Positions 26,894-36,202 of a stretch of 64,000 nucleotides of DNA are shown here, piece after piece (the first letter of the stretch is position 1; each line of letters starts with the position of its first letter). A program made the translations under genes and the position numbers. The DNA is from Brevibacillus humidisoli (GTDB taxonomy: Bacteria > Bacillota > Bacilli > Brevibacillales > Brevibacillaceae), in NCBI RefSeq assembly GCF_020923435.1, contig NZ_CP087263.1:2251970-2315969 (forward strand), given 5' to 3'. Below the pieces are notes generated by a model. That model did no database searches, was not told the origin of the DNA, and saw only the letters and a program-made list of their open reading frames with translations.

Positions 26894-27178
26894 TTAAAGA
26901 CCAGCCTTTCTGTTTTGCAGGGCAACAATGTATTGATCCAGCCGCTGGCTCAGTTCTACTACTTCCCGATGTAGAAAACTTCCCTTGTCCACCTTGAGCT
27001 GCACCAACTGCTGGCGCAAGCTTTCCGCGTGTTTCAGCAGGTGTTCTTCCGTTCGGCTGCTTTCGCTGTTGTGCCTGTTTTCCTTGGTGATGCCGGGAGT
27101 ATGCCCTCCTCCGATCAAGGGCGCTCCAACGGCCTGGCAGAGCAGAAAAGCGCCCTTTCTCTTTCGTTTCTTTGTCAT
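26894..27178 (-). CDS. Spo0E-like aspartyl-phosphate phosphatase
   Basis: 94 residues. The C-terminal 45 form the Spo0E helical hairpin with the signature VVELSQRLDQYIVAL (SQxLD), preceded by LRQQLVQLKVDKGSF. Spo0E proteins dephosphorylate Spo0A-P and delay sporulation. The N-terminal 45 residues are basic and not conserved. ATG at 27178 (MTKKRKRKG) is preceded by AGGAGGTGGGTTGGT; an earlier ATG at 27214 is weaker. Confidence 0.75.
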   Translation of the reverse strand: MTKKRKRKGAFLLCQAVGAPLIGGGHTPGITKENRHNSESSRTEEHLLKHAESLRQQLVQLKVDKGSFLHREVVELSQRLDQYIVALQNRKAGL

Positions 27179-27278
27179 ACCAACCCACCTCCTATTTTTG
27201 ACAAGTTTAGACAATTACAACTATACACTGACCTCCCTTTACAGATTTATTGAGATATATTGGAGGTTAAATGAATGC

Positions 27279-27304
27279 AAAAAGCACCTCGTTTTGAGGT
27301 GCTT
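27279..27304. terminator. Terminator-type hairpin H1 abutting the left end of IS-A
   Basis: AAAGCACCTC / GAGGTGCTTT, 10-bp stem, five-base loop. On the minus strand a T-run follows, as for a terminator of leftward transcription. The same stem recurs at the other end of the IS. Confidence 0.7.
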
Positions 27305-28843
27305 TCAGCGTGTAGACAAAGTACCGCAAGGTACAAGGTCTACACGTTTTTTTGTAGAATAATGTATGTGGAAAATAATTGCCAAGAGGTGTCATGTATG
27401 CTTTCGAAACAACAGGGCGAAGGCCGTTATCAAGTATCGGTTGTTTCACTGGATGAATTGGTTCCTCGTGATCATTTAGTTCGGAAAATCGAAAATGCCA
27501 TTGATTTTTCCTTCATCTACGATTTGGTGAAAGATCGGTATTCTCCGGACAACGGCAGACCCAGTATCGACCCCGTTGTACTCATCAAAATGGTATTTAT
27601 TCAGTATCTGTTCGGCATTCGCTCCATGCGCCAAACGATTAAAGAAATCGAAACCAATGTCGCTTATCGTTGGTTTTTGGGATACGATTTTACCCAACCA
27701 ATCCCTCACTTCACCACATTCGGAAAAAACTATGTCCGCCGTTTTCAAGGTACGGACTTGTTTGAACAAATTTTTACTCGCATTCTCGAAGAAGCATGTC
27801 GTCATGGCTTTGTTGATCCTTCTGCCCTCTACATCGATTCCACCCACGTCAAGGCCCATGCCAACAAAAGAAAGTACAGCAAGCAGCGGGTTCAGGAAGA
27901 GCAAAAGAAGTACCAGCAGCAGCTGCACGATGAACTGAATCAAGACCGCATCGAACATGGAAAAAAGCCGTTGCCAAAAAAGTCGGATACAAAGTGGAAG
28001 GAGGTGAAGCAGAGCACGACTGACCCCGACAGCGGATGGTTTGTCAAAAACGAGAAAGAGCAGACATTTGCTTACTCGTTCCATGCCGCAAGTGACGAAC
28101 ATGGCTTTGTCGTGAGCGCGGTCGTTACAGCCGCCAACATCCATGACAGCCAAGTGTTTACCAATGTGTTTGAACAAGCGATTGAAAACGTGGGGAAGCC
28201 GAATGCCGTAGCGGTAGATGCCGGATATAAAACCCCATACATAAGCAAATATCTCTTGGACGAAGGCGTTCGTCCTGTTATGCCCTATACCCGCTCTCAC
28301 ACGAAGAAAGGTTTTTTCCGCAAACACGACTATGTGTATGATGAATATTTCGATTGTTCTATCTGTCCTGCCGGACAGGTTTTGTCCTACGAAACGACTA
28401 CCCGAGAAGGGTACCGCATGTACCGTTCTGATTCTGAGATATGTAGCCATTGTCCCCTTCGCTTCCAATGTACGGAAAGCCGTGAGGCTGTAAAACGTAT
28501 CAGTCGCCATATATGGGCAGACTATCTGGAAGAAGTGGAACATCTGAGACATACAGAAGTGAATAAACGGCTGTATACACGCCGAAAGGAAACCATTGAG
28601 CGTGTATTTGCTGATTTAAAGGAAAAGCATGGTTTGCGTTGGACCACTTTGCGTGGATTGAAAAAAGTGACAATGCAGGCGATGCTCGCTTTTGCTGCTA
28701 TGAATCTAAAAAAGCTGGCCAATTGGCTCTGGAATAAAGGGAATGGAGGGCGATTTGCCCTTACGGGCACCTTAGTTTTTTGCATGTTTCACGACAAACC
28801 CCCACTTCTGCTCTGGCAGAGAGGGGGTTTGTCAGCAATCTGA
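27305..28843 (+). mobile_element. IS-A, IS1182-type insertion sequence (complete, about 1.54 kb)
   Basis: Ends are defined by comparison with IS-B: inner sequence begins TCAGCGTGTAGACAAAG at the left and, in reverse complement, TCAGATTGCTGACAAAC at the right, giving related terminal repeats TCAGnnTGnnGACAAA. Each end continues into a subterminal hairpin: at the left a GTAGAC/GTCTAC stem followed by T7, at the right GACAAACCCCC/GGGGGTTTGTC. One full-length transposase gene is inside. Confidence 0.8.
27398..28843 (+). CDS. IS1182-type transposase (IS-A)
   Basis: 481 residues from ATG 27398 (MLSKQQGEGRY), AAGAGGT upstream. N-terminal DUF772-type domain (SLDELVPRDHLVRKIE, GRPSIDPVVLIKM), DDE catalytic region (LYIDSTHVKAHANK, AVAVDAGYKTPYISK, and C-terminal ERVFADLKEKHGLRW supplying the Glu), and a zinc-like Cys cluster (CSICPAG, CSHCPLRFQC). 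Reading frame intact, so it may be active. Its stop codon coincides with the right IS end. Confidence 0.9.
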   Translation: MLSKQQGEGRYQVSVVSLDELVPRDHLVRKIENAIDFSFIYDLVKDRYSPDNGRPSIDPVVLIKMVFIQYLFGIRSMRQTIKEIETNVAYRWFLGYDFTQPIPHFTTFGKNYVRRFQGTDLFEQIFTRILEEACRHGFVDPSALYIDSTHVKAHANKRKYSKQRVQEEQKKYQQQLHDELNQDRIEHGKKPLPKKSDTKWKEVKQSTTDPDSGWFVKNEKEQTFAYSFHAASDEHGFVVSAVVTAANIHDSQVFTNVFEQAIENVGKPNAVAVDAGYKTPYISKYLLDEGVRPVMPYTRSHTKKGFFRKHDYVYDEYFDCSICPAGQVLSYETTTREGYRMYRSDSEICSHCPLRFQCTESREAVKRISRHIWADYLEEVEHLRHTEVNKRLYTRRKETIERVFADLKEKHGLRWTTLRGLKKVTMQAMLAFAAMNLKKLANWLWNKGNGGRFALTGTLVFCMFHDKPPLLLWQRGGLSAI

Positions 28844-28869
28844 AAGCACCTCAGTTGTGAGGTGCTTTG
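28843..28869. terminator. Terminator-type hairpin H2 abutting the right end of IS-A
   Basis: Same AAAGCACCTC/GAGGTGCTTT stem as H1 but with a different six-base loop. It lies 22 bases past the stop of the leftward XRE-TPR gene and would originally be its terminator. Confidence 0.7.
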
Positions 28870-28890
28870 TTTATTGGCTTGAATCGGTAA

Positions 28891-30210
28891 CTATGCCTTA
28901 TCCATGTTTGCATCTTTTGCTACAGACCCCATAATCAAATCGAGCAACTCTTTGTGATGTTTTAATTTTACTGACAAGTCTATGCAGTGCAAGGCGTCTT
29001 CTATTGCATTTATGAGACGCCCCCTTTTAAGCTCATATCTGGCTTTATAATATCGAAATTGGTAGTGCCTGCCTATTTCTATGGGATTTTGACCCTCTCT
29101 TAATCTCTCAATCTCTGTTGCAAAACAGCGTAACAGATCATCGATCGAATAATCGTGTTTGCTAGCTGACTCCACTAGTGTCAGTAGTCCCGCTGGAACT
29201 TCAGCAGGATGATTACGTAGAAGATTGATATACTCGGGTAAAACCTCGATATTCCCCATCAATAGATCAAGAGTGTACGAATTCGCTTTTGCCCAAACTT
29301 TAAACTTTTCAACCTCTTTTTTGCCCGTATCATCCAAAAGCTCAAACCATCCCAAGTCGGCATATTGTTGGACGTATTTTTTTGCTTCTTCATACAATCC
29401 TTGCATTTGTAAAGCGAGCCCTTTCATAAGGAATCCCTGTCCATAGTACACGACTAAGTGACGCTCGGTTTGAAAAGAGTCATCTACTTTATTTCTTTTG
29501 CCTTTCAGCAGTTGATCTTTATAAACTATGGTTGCTAGTTCCCGTAATTTGTCAGCGTATGTTGCAAGCTCGCCCCATTTTTGAAACATATAATATGCAT
29601 TAGCCAATTGCAGCAACGCATCCAACTGATCATTCTCTGGCAAACGATTGCAAAAAGGTTCAAACCGGATCACCGCTTTCCATGTTTCCTCCAGATCGGT
29701 TCCCTGAGAGATTCGAAATAGGCGGTAGTGGCTTATCACAAAATGATCGACATAGCTATCTTTTTCGTTTTCTGTTACTAACTGATAAAAAAGCGCGGAT
29801 TCTTGTTGCTTCCCTCTCTGGAATAGCTGTTCAGCCACGGAGAAGAGAATCGATACATTCTTTGGATTTTCCAATAGCAGAGGTACGATCGCAAGGATAC
29901 AGTCTTTGCGACCAAGTTCTGCACAACGAACGAGGTAAGGTACTACTCGAGGGCGAGACACGCTTTCTTCTGTTATACATTCTTCCGGGTACAACTCGTA
30001 CAGCCAGCCAGGTTCATGACCAAGTGCTTTAGCCATTGCGTCCAGATGTTTAATGGTGATCGCGCGCCGAGGTTTTCCGTTAAAAATCTCACTTAAATGG
30101 CCGGAATGAATGCCAGTTCGTTCACTTAACTTGGTGAGTGTATAACCTTTTGCTCTCATGCTCTTTTCGATTTCGGATCGTATGGTGGTTAAGGTCCGTG
30201 TACCCATCAT
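28891..30210 (-). CDS. XRE-family regulator with TPR-like C-terminal domain
   Basis: 439 residues. HTH_3 domain near residues 10-65 (YTLTKLSERTGIHSGHLSEIF region), a linker, then some 330 residues of helical repeats resembling TPRs. This layout is that of RRNPP-type regulators (PlcR, Rgg, NprR) that bind small peptides, and of a large group of Brevibacillus XRE-TPR proteins. No peptide gene is seen downstream, where IS-A is inserted. GC content is lower than in neighbours. Targets unknown. Confidence 0.75.
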   Translation of the reverse strand: MMGTRTLTTIRSEIEKSMRAKGYTLTKLSERTGIHSGHLSEIFNGKPRRAITIKHLDAMAKALGHEPGWLYELYPEECITEESVSRPRVVPYLVRCAELGRKDCILAIVPLLLENPKNVSILFSVAEQLFQRGKQQESALFYQLVTENEKDSYVDHFVISHYRLFRISQGTDLEETWKAVIRFEPFCNRLPENDQLDALLQLANAYYMFQKWGELATYADKLRELATIVYKDQLLKGKRNKVDDSFQTERHLVVYYGQGFLMKGLALQMQGLYEEAKKYVQQYADLGWFELLDDTGKKEVEKFKVWAKANSYTLDLLMGNIEVLPEYINLLRNHPAEVPAGLLTLVESASKHDYSIDDLLRCFATEIERLREGQNPIEIGRHYQFRYYKARYELKRGRLINAIEDALHCIDLSVKLKHHKELLDLIMGSVAKDANMDKA

Positions 30211-30343
30211 CGATCACACCCCTTTGATCAATAAGGAAATCTTTATTACACTTTACAATATTTTATAAACTGCTTACAAGTGCTTCCATTTGGACTTTGC
30301 AGTTTAGAAGGGTATTATCTAAAAAATAACTAACAAACAAATC

Positions 30344-30376
30344 AAACAGGCCCGATAAACCTCGGGCCTGTTTCCT
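30344..30376 (-). terminator. Intrinsic terminator of the yhcR-like gene
   Basis: AAACAGGCCCGA pairs perfectly with TCGGGCCTGTTT across a six-base loop, 24 bases past the stop at 30397. Confidence 0.85.
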
Positions 30377-30396
30377 CATCTCCTTCTTCCCTATTC

Positions 30397-33300
30397 CTAT
30401 TCCAACCGCTCCATCACCTGAGCGATATCCTCCAACAACAATGCCGCAAACACAGACGTGATCTTTTTGCCGGACTGCGCTTCTACCTGATGACTCAGAG
30501 CATTCAGGATATTCTGCTTCGCCTTTTTTTGCTTGGCTTGTTGGGCCGCCTGTACCTTGGCCAAGAGGCTGTTGACAATACCATCGTCTGTGATCTGTCC
30601 TGTCGCCTGACCAGCCAGGATCACCTCATCCAGATGCTCCAGATCGATCACCACCTGCAGCGTATAGGTCTGCTCCGACTGATTGCCGGCATAATCGACC
30701 GCTGTCACTTGCAGCAGGTGTGATCCGACAGAGAGAGACAATCCATCTAGCGTGTACGGATTCTCGATCGGCGCTCCATCCAAAAACGCGTTCACCTGAC
30801 GGACACCGGTTCCTTCATCTTCGGCTGCAAACGAGAGCGTAACTGTCTCGCCATGGTGCAGGGTGAGTCTCTCTGGCTCCTTGATCGTGGGTGGGGTCAA
30901 ATCCGTACTGATCCGCGCTTCCGCCTGGTAGTGGATCCGTCCGTCAAACTGTTTGACGAAGTCCACCGTCGCTGTGATGTCCTCCGGTCCCTGAACGACA
31001 TTTTCACCCAGTTGGGCAAGCAGCTTGTACTTGTCGGATGTCTGGTTGTACATGTAGTTGTTGACCGTAAGCGTATACGTCCGCTCTTTGTCCAGCGGCG
31101 TGCCGTCGGGGAGCATGATCCGCACCACCTGATTGGTGTCCGGGTCCCAGGTGTAGCGGGCACCGGCGATAAACGAATCAGGCCCATAGGAGGGGTGAAT
31201 CATCGCGTTTAGAATCTGTTCCAGCTCTGAGCCTGTCACGTCCAGTTTGACCAACGTGTTGCCAAAAGGTTGAATGTTGAACAGCTCTCCCCAAGTGATC
31301 GGCCCAGCATCCAGGCGGTCGCGGATGCCGCCCCCGTTCATCAGGGCAAAGTCACTGTCCATCGCCGCTTTCATCCCATCGGCGATCAGGTTGCCAAGTC
31401 CGTTGTCCCCGAACACGTCGCGAGTCGGGTACCCTTTTTCCAGGGCAACAGCCGCTTCTCCAACCACTTCATTGATCTTGGGTGCGACGCGTTCAGCATA
31501 CTGCTTTAGAATCGCGGCAACCTGAGGATCAGGGGCGATCTGCGACTGTACGACATCGACAATCTCCGCTTGCTTAGCAACGATCTCTCCGCTTTCCTTG
31601 TCTACTTTCAGATCGATATCCACAAACGCCTTCCCATACTCCCAGGCCTGCACCACCAGTTTGTCATCGACCATCGCATCTAGCTTGACGTGGTTATGCG
31701 CAGCAAAGATCACGTCTACCGCATCGTCGACTTGATTGGCCAACTGCTCAATCTCACCTCTCGCCCCCGCTCCGTCTTGTTCGCCCGGTACATGCGCGAG
31801 GACGATGATCGCTTCTACGCCTTGCTGCTGCAGCTCAGGCACATAACGGTTGATGGCGTCTGCTTCATCTGTGAAGCGGATGTTGACAATACCCGTCGGC
31901 ATCACCATCTGCGGCGTATCGGTCGTCACCACACCGATGAAGCCCAGCTTCACGCCGCCGATCTCTACGATCTCATAAGGGTCCAGCAGCAGGTCACCGC
32001 TCTCCTTCTGCTCCACATTGGCAGCGACAACCGGGAAGTCGATCCCGTCATACCCTTCCGTTCCCTGCGGATGGTCGCCGCCGTTGATGAGTCGCAGGAG
32101 TTCGTCTGTACCTTCATCGAACTCGTGATTGCCAAGGGTGCCCACATCAAATCCGATTGCTTCCATCACGTGGACGGTCGGCTCATCCTGCAGCAGGGCG
32201 GAGACGGGCGAACTAGCACCTACCATGTCTCCAGAGTGGATGATCAGCGTATGGGGCTGCGCTGCCTCCCGCTCCCGCAGATAGGCAGCCAAATAATCAG
32301 TCCTCCCCACGCTTACTTCCGGCTGATCAGGCAGCGTGCCTGTCACGTCGATTTTGCCGTGCAGGTCATTGACGCCCAGCAGTTGTACCTCTACCACATC
32401 AGTCGGCGGTTCTCCGCTGTCCGCAGGTTGATATCCCGCTTCTTCCGCCTCTTGTTGCGTGAAGAAAAAGACACGATTTTCTACCTCGATCTGTTCCCAT
32501 TTTTCCGGGGTCACATATTGCTTGGTATAGTAGTCACCGACATACTTGTCGGGACCGCCGCGCTGGTTGAAGCGAAACTCGTATGGCAGCTCCTCGATCG
32601 GGTTGTCCGGATCCCACATGCCCCGTCCGTTGTCAATCGCTTCCCGGGCAGCGGCGCTGTACGCTTCGAAGTGATCAAGATTGGGCCAGATAAAGTAGGG
32701 AACAGCCATCCCTTGCTTTACCATCTCTTGATTCACATCAAGCTCTCCCTTGTGAACGTGTGCCAACAGCCTGCCATAATCGTCCAACGGGTCGCTCCCC
32801 ACCTCCAGTGTAACGGGGGTGCCCGGCGGGAGCAGTTCCATCAGTTTCTGCTTGGCTGCTTCGGCATGGTATCCCTGCGACTTGCCGTTGTAATTGGTTT
32901 CCGGTGTATCGATCGACAGCATCCTCACTTTTGTCGTACCCAAGACCGGTGTCGTCAGGTGCACCGTATCGCCGTCAACTACGGAGGCAACCGTAGATTG
33001 ATAGGAATCATCGGGTCGAGGCGGCTCCGGCTGCTCGGCAAGCAGCTCCACATCCTCTGCTTTACGCGGCAGTAGTTGATAGCTGTCGTACTGACTGAGC
33101 ACGCCTGTAAAGTCATACCATTTGCCTGCTTCGATCTGTTCGATCAGTCCCGTCTCCTCCATCACTCGCAGCGTCGTCCCGTGAAACTCTTGGTCAATGA
33201 TGGAGACATTATAGCCGCCGCCTGCGGGATTGGCCGGAACGGAGGTGACATATCCCCTGATACGGACCAACGAACCTTCCAGCGGTTCTGCTGTTTCCTC

Positions 33301-34101
33301 GGATTGCAGGTCGGCCAGCGAGAGTTCTACTGGCTGCGGCAGCGGGTGACCAGTGGACTGTACGGTTAATCCCTCTGCCTCCAGGACCAGTTCCGTCAAG
33401 CCTTTGTATTCCTCTATGACGCCAGTAGCACGTACCTTGTCCCCTTCTCGAAGGTCAGGATAGCTGGACAATTCAAACGAAAACAGATTGATCCCGGCGG
33501 TATCGTCCTGCAGATAAGTGGACAATCTGCCGCCGCCGATGGCCGCATTGTCTGCGGTGACAACGCCTTCCACGGTAACCATCTCTCCTGTCCGCTCCTT
33601 TGCTTCTGAGATGGAGATCAGCTCAGGAGGCGGATCTGGATCGGGATCTGGTTCTGTGCCCACAAGTTGAAACGATGTAGCGCTTTTCAGACCGGGAACG
33701 GCAAAATACGGTTCCAAACTGCCGCTCACCCGTACTTTTTTGCCGAGCAGATCTGGATTGGACTGCAGTCCAAACTCGGCTCGAAATGCGGATGGCACCT
33801 GTACAGGCAGGATGTGTGCCGGATCTGTCTGGGATGCAGAATCTGCCAGCGCCAGATTGTAGTCATTGGCGAACGGGGACTCAAAATCATAAGCGTTGGT
33901 CCCTGTCGTATGAGCCACCACGTAGCCTTCAACTGCAGCATCGCCGCTGTTGTTGGCAATCGCTTCATCCACCGTCAGTACTTCTCCTGCGGCCTGAACA
34001 GCAACACCCATTCCCGCCATGCCGCCAAACAAGCACACGACCATCATCACTGCTGACAGCAACAGGGCTGCTCTTTGCCGATAACACCATCCGTTCATCA
34101 T
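30397..34101 (-). CDS. yhcR: Secreted YhcR-like nuclease / 5'-nucleotidase
   Basis: 1234 residues. Signal peptide (cleavage near AVQAAG), DUF6359-like domain to about 150, OB-fold nucleic-acid-binding region about 160-360, thermonuclease domain about 370-510 (VVDGDTVHL, RMLSIDTPETN, DDYGRLLAHV), then a metallophosphatase/5'-nucleotidase from about 585 (GVNDLHGKID, IHSGDMVG, LGNHEFDEG, AAHNHVKLD) with its C-terminal substrate domain, and an Ig-like tail. It would degrade extracellular DNA/RNA and release nucleosides and phosphate. Unlike B. subtilis YhcR, which I recall as sortase-anchored, it has no C-terminal LPxT-like motif or membrane segment, so it is probably free. Confidence 0.88.
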   Translation of the reverse strand: MMNGWCYRQRAALLLSAVMMVVCLFGGMAGMGVAVQAAGEVLTVDEAIANNSGDAAVEGYVVAHTTGTNAYDFESPFANDYNLALADSASQTDPAHILPVQVPSAFRAEFGLQSNPDLLGKKVRVSGSLEPYFAVPGLKSATSFQLVGTEPDPDPDPPPELISISEAKERTGEMVTVEGVVTADNAAIGGGRLSTYLQDDTAGINLFSFELSSYPDLREGDKVRATGVIEEYKGLTELVLEAEGLTVQSTGHPLPQPVELSLADLQSEETAEPLEGSLVRIRGYVTSVPANPAGGGYNVSIIDQEFHGTTLRVMEETGLIEQIEAGKWYDFTGVLSQYDSYQLLPRKAEDVELLAEQPEPPRPDDSYQSTVASVVDGDTVHLTTPVLGTTKVRMLSIDTPETNYNGKSQGYHAEAAKQKLMELLPPGTPVTLEVGSDPLDDYGRLLAHVHKGELDVNQEMVKQGMAVPYFIWPNLDHFEAYSAAAREAIDNGRGMWDPDNPIEELPYEFRFNQRGGPDKYVGDYYTKQYVTPEKWEQIEVENRVFFFTQQEAEEAGYQPADSGEPPTDVVEVQLLGVNDLHGKIDVTGTLPDQPEVSVGRTDYLAAYLREREAAQPHTLIIHSGDMVGASSPVSALLQDEPTVHVMEAIGFDVGTLGNHEFDEGTDELLRLINGGDHPQGTEGYDGIDFPVVAANVEQKESGDLLLDPYEIVEIGGVKLGFIGVVTTDTPQMVMPTGIVNIRFTDEADAINRYVPELQQQGVEAIIVLAHVPGEQDGAGARGEIEQLANQVDDAVDVIFAAHNHVKLDAMVDDKLVVQAWEYGKAFVDIDLKVDKESGEIVAKQAEIVDVVQSQIAPDPQVAAILKQYAERVAPKINEVVGEAAVALEKGYPTRDVFGDNGLGNLIADGMKAAMDSDFALMNGGGIRDRLDAGPITWGELFNIQPFGNTLVKLDVTGSELEQILNAMIHPSYGPDSFIAGARYTWDPDTNQVVRIMLPDGTPLDKERTYTLTVNNYMYNQTSDKYKLLAQLGENVVQGPEDITATVDFVKQFDGRIHYQAEARISTDLTPPTIKEPERLTLHHGETVTLSFAAEDEGTGVRQVNAFLDGAPIENPYTLDGLSLSVGSHLLQVTAVDYAGNQSEQTYTLQVVIDLEHLDEVILAGQATGQITDDGIVNSLLAKVQAAQQAKQKKAKQNILNALSHQVEAQSGKKITSVFAALLLEDIAQVMERLE

Positions 34102-34240
34102 CTTCCCTCCCGTTTTCCATGCTTATCCGTCTCACTTCCATCTTACTTGGGACATGTTAACTGCATGATAACATTTGGTAAAGATAACAGACACCCCCTT
34201 TTTTCGGCTATTCTTGCTCATTTCTCCCTGCAAACAACGC

Positions 34241-34278
34241 AAAAAGAGCGTCCGCCCTGCCGGGAACGAACGCTCTGC
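34241..34278 (-). terminator. Intrinsic terminator of the sulfonate-type ABC operon
   Basis: AGAGCGT and ACGCTCT with an inner GC-rich loop; on the minus strand it is followed by five T residues, 15 bases past the stop at 34293. Confidence 0.75.
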
Positions 34279-34292
34279 CTGTCTATGCTTCC

Positions 34293-35315
34293 TTATTCCT
34301 TTACTACTTCCTGCAAATACGTGAGATTGACAAACCCGTCGAGGTTGTCAGAACGAGTGTAGCCTGCCTCTTTGCTGATGGCAGCCATTTCTCGGAGTAC
34401 CTCTTCGTTGACGTTCCAGGTTACTTCACTGCGGTCCATCGCCTGTCTGATGTCCGCAGCCTGCAGCTCTTTGCCGGTCAGCTTTTTGATGTGCTGAATC
34501 AACAGTTGAACCGCTTCGTCCGGGTTGTCACGGACAAACTGAACGGCCCGCACATGCGCCTGCAGCAGCTTTTTGGACAGATCGGGGTTGGCGCTCAAAA
34601 ACGATTTCGTCGCTACTACGACGGTATTGGTCGATTCCTTGCCCCACGCGAACTGATCCCAATTGAGCAGCAGCTTGGCACCCGCTTTCTGCTCCAGATT
34701 GATCCCCCACGGTTCCTGCGTAGCCGCTGCGTCCACATCTTTTTGCAGGAAAAGAGTGGCTGTGTCGGCTGGAGCCTGGGCGATCATCTCAACGGTTCCG
34801 CCATTTGTTTTTATATTGAGACCAACCTCTTTCAACGTCTTGCGCAGCATGATATCCTGTGTCGAGCCGATCACCGGGATCGCTACCCGCTTGCCATCGA
34901 GATCTTCGACACTGCTGATGCCGGCATCGCCGCGCACTTCCAGCACCGCGCCACCATTTACGGCTCCGGCAATAACCTGGTGGGCAGGATTTTTCAAATA
35001 GTTGTTCATCGCCGGACCAGGGCCAACATACCCTACGTCCAGTTCACCTGTCGACATCGCCTCCATGAACAGCCCACCGTTAGGAAAGGTTTTCGTCTCC
35101 AGCGTAATCTCCGTCCCCAGTTCTTCCTGAAAATAACCTTTCTCCAAAGCGACAATCGCTGCCATATGGGTCAGATTGGGAAAATAACCGAGGCGGACGG
35201 TATTGGCCGGCTGCGTCGACGCTCCCTGACTGCCGCCGCATCCTGCTGCCAGCACAGCAACCAGCAGGCAAAATGCCAGCGCGATCCCTCTCCTCGTTCC
35301 GTTCTTCCGCTTCAT
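34293..35315 (-). CDS. Sulfonate/nitrate/taurine-family ABC substrate-binding lipoprotein
   Basis: 340 residues. Lipoprotein signal with lipobox LAAGC, then an NMT1/SsuA-like fold: VRLGYFPNLTHMAAIVALEKGYF, GELDVGYVGPGP, GKRVAIPVIGSTQD. It would deliver an anionic organosulfur or similar ligand to the permease. It is the last gene of the operon, 104 bases after the permease. A CymR-like box in front of the operon supports sulfonate, but nitrate or a thiamine precursor cannot be excluded. Confidence 0.87.
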   Translation of the reverse strand: MKRKNGTRRGIALAFCLLVAVLAAGCGGSQGASTQPANTVRLGYFPNLTHMAAIVALEKGYFQEELGTEITLETKTFPNGGLFMEAMSTGELDVGYVGPGPAMNNYLKNPAHQVIAGAVNGGAVLEVRGDAGISSVEDLDGKRVAIPVIGSTQDIMLRKTLKEVGLNIKTNGGTVEMIAQAPADTATLFLQKDVDAAATQEPWGINLEQKAGAKLLLNWDQFAWGKESTNTVVVATKSFLSANPDLSKKLLQAHVRAVQFVRDNPDEAVQLLIQHIKKLTGKELQAADIRQAMDRSEVTWNVNEEVLREMAAISKEAGYTRSDNLDGFVNLTYLQEVVKE

Positions 35316-35419
35316 GACTCCACTCCCCTTCTCTTTTTTTATCTGCTCTGCTTGTTATCAGCACGCTTCTCTCCCAGGCTGTTAAGTACGACAGCCGATA
35401 AACGTACATGTTCCTTTCA

Positions 35420-36202
35420 TCAAGCCTGGGGAGCCATGCCCCATCTACGCATCACCGAACGCTCCATTCGCATAAAGACTTGCGTATCCATCAGCGTTCC
35501 GACCACGCCGATAATCACCATCACAGACAGCACCAAATCCATCGACTGCAGCGCCCGCCCCATCTCCAGCAAATGGCCCAAACCACCACTGCCGCCCAAC
35601 AATTCACCGGCCATCAACGCTCTCCAGGCAAAAGCCCAGGCTACCCGCAGACCGGAGATGAGATGAGGCACGGATGCCGGCAGGATCACCGTGCGCAGCA
35701 GGTGAAAACCGCTTGAACCCATCGTTCTGGCCACCCGCAGGTACAGAGGAGGAACATTTTTGAACCCGGTGCTGGAGGTGACGGTCATTGTCCAGGTGGC
35801 ACCGATCGTGACGATGAACAGGATCGCCGTCTCCCCCAGACCAAACCAGACGATCGCCAACGGAAACCAGACGATACTCGGCACCGATTGCAACGCGGTC
35901 ACGACAAATCCTAGTGTATGGTCCACCCATTGGAAGCGGGCGATCAGATAACCAAGTGTCAGTCCGACCGTGATGGCGATCACAAAACCGAGCAGCAGCC
36001 TGAACAGGGTGACCGCAGTTGCCTCTAGAACCTGTCCACTGATCAATCCGCTGACTAGCGTTCCAAAGACCGTTGCCTCCCCGTTGCTTGACAGAATCAG
36101 CGGCGGCCAGAGAAACGGCGGAAACAGGCCGGACTTAGATATCGCTTCCCAGATGATAAACAGGGTCACGATAAACAGGACCCGTCTGAAGACGATAGTC
36201 AT
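35420..36202 (-). CDS. ABC transporter permease (SsuC/TauC-like)
   Basis: 260 residues, six predicted membrane segments and the inner-membrane EAA-like loop (LRVARTMGSSGFHLLRTVILPA region). AAGGAGGAG lies upstream of the ATG. Its first 68 bases overlap the end of the ATPase reading frame as restored, so the two are translationally linked. Confidence 0.9.
   Translation of the reverse strand: MTIVFRRVLFIVTLFIIWEAISKSGLFPPFLWPPLILSSNGEATVFGTLVSGLISGQVLEATAVTLFRLLLGFVIAITVGLTLGYLIARFQWVDHTLGFVVTALQSVPSIVWFPLAIVWFGLGETAILFIVTIGATWTMTVTSSTGFKNVPPLYLRVARTMGSSGFHLLRTVILPASVPHLISGLRVAWAFAWRALMAGELLGGSGGLGHLLEMGRALQSMDLVLSVMVIIGVVGTLMDTQVFMRMERSVMRRWGMAPQA

Noticed and set aside
31690-33075. Plus-strand open frame of 461 codons inside the yhcR-like gene
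   Set aside because: Antisense to a fully conserved multidomain enzyme; composition is that of a reverse-strand shadow.
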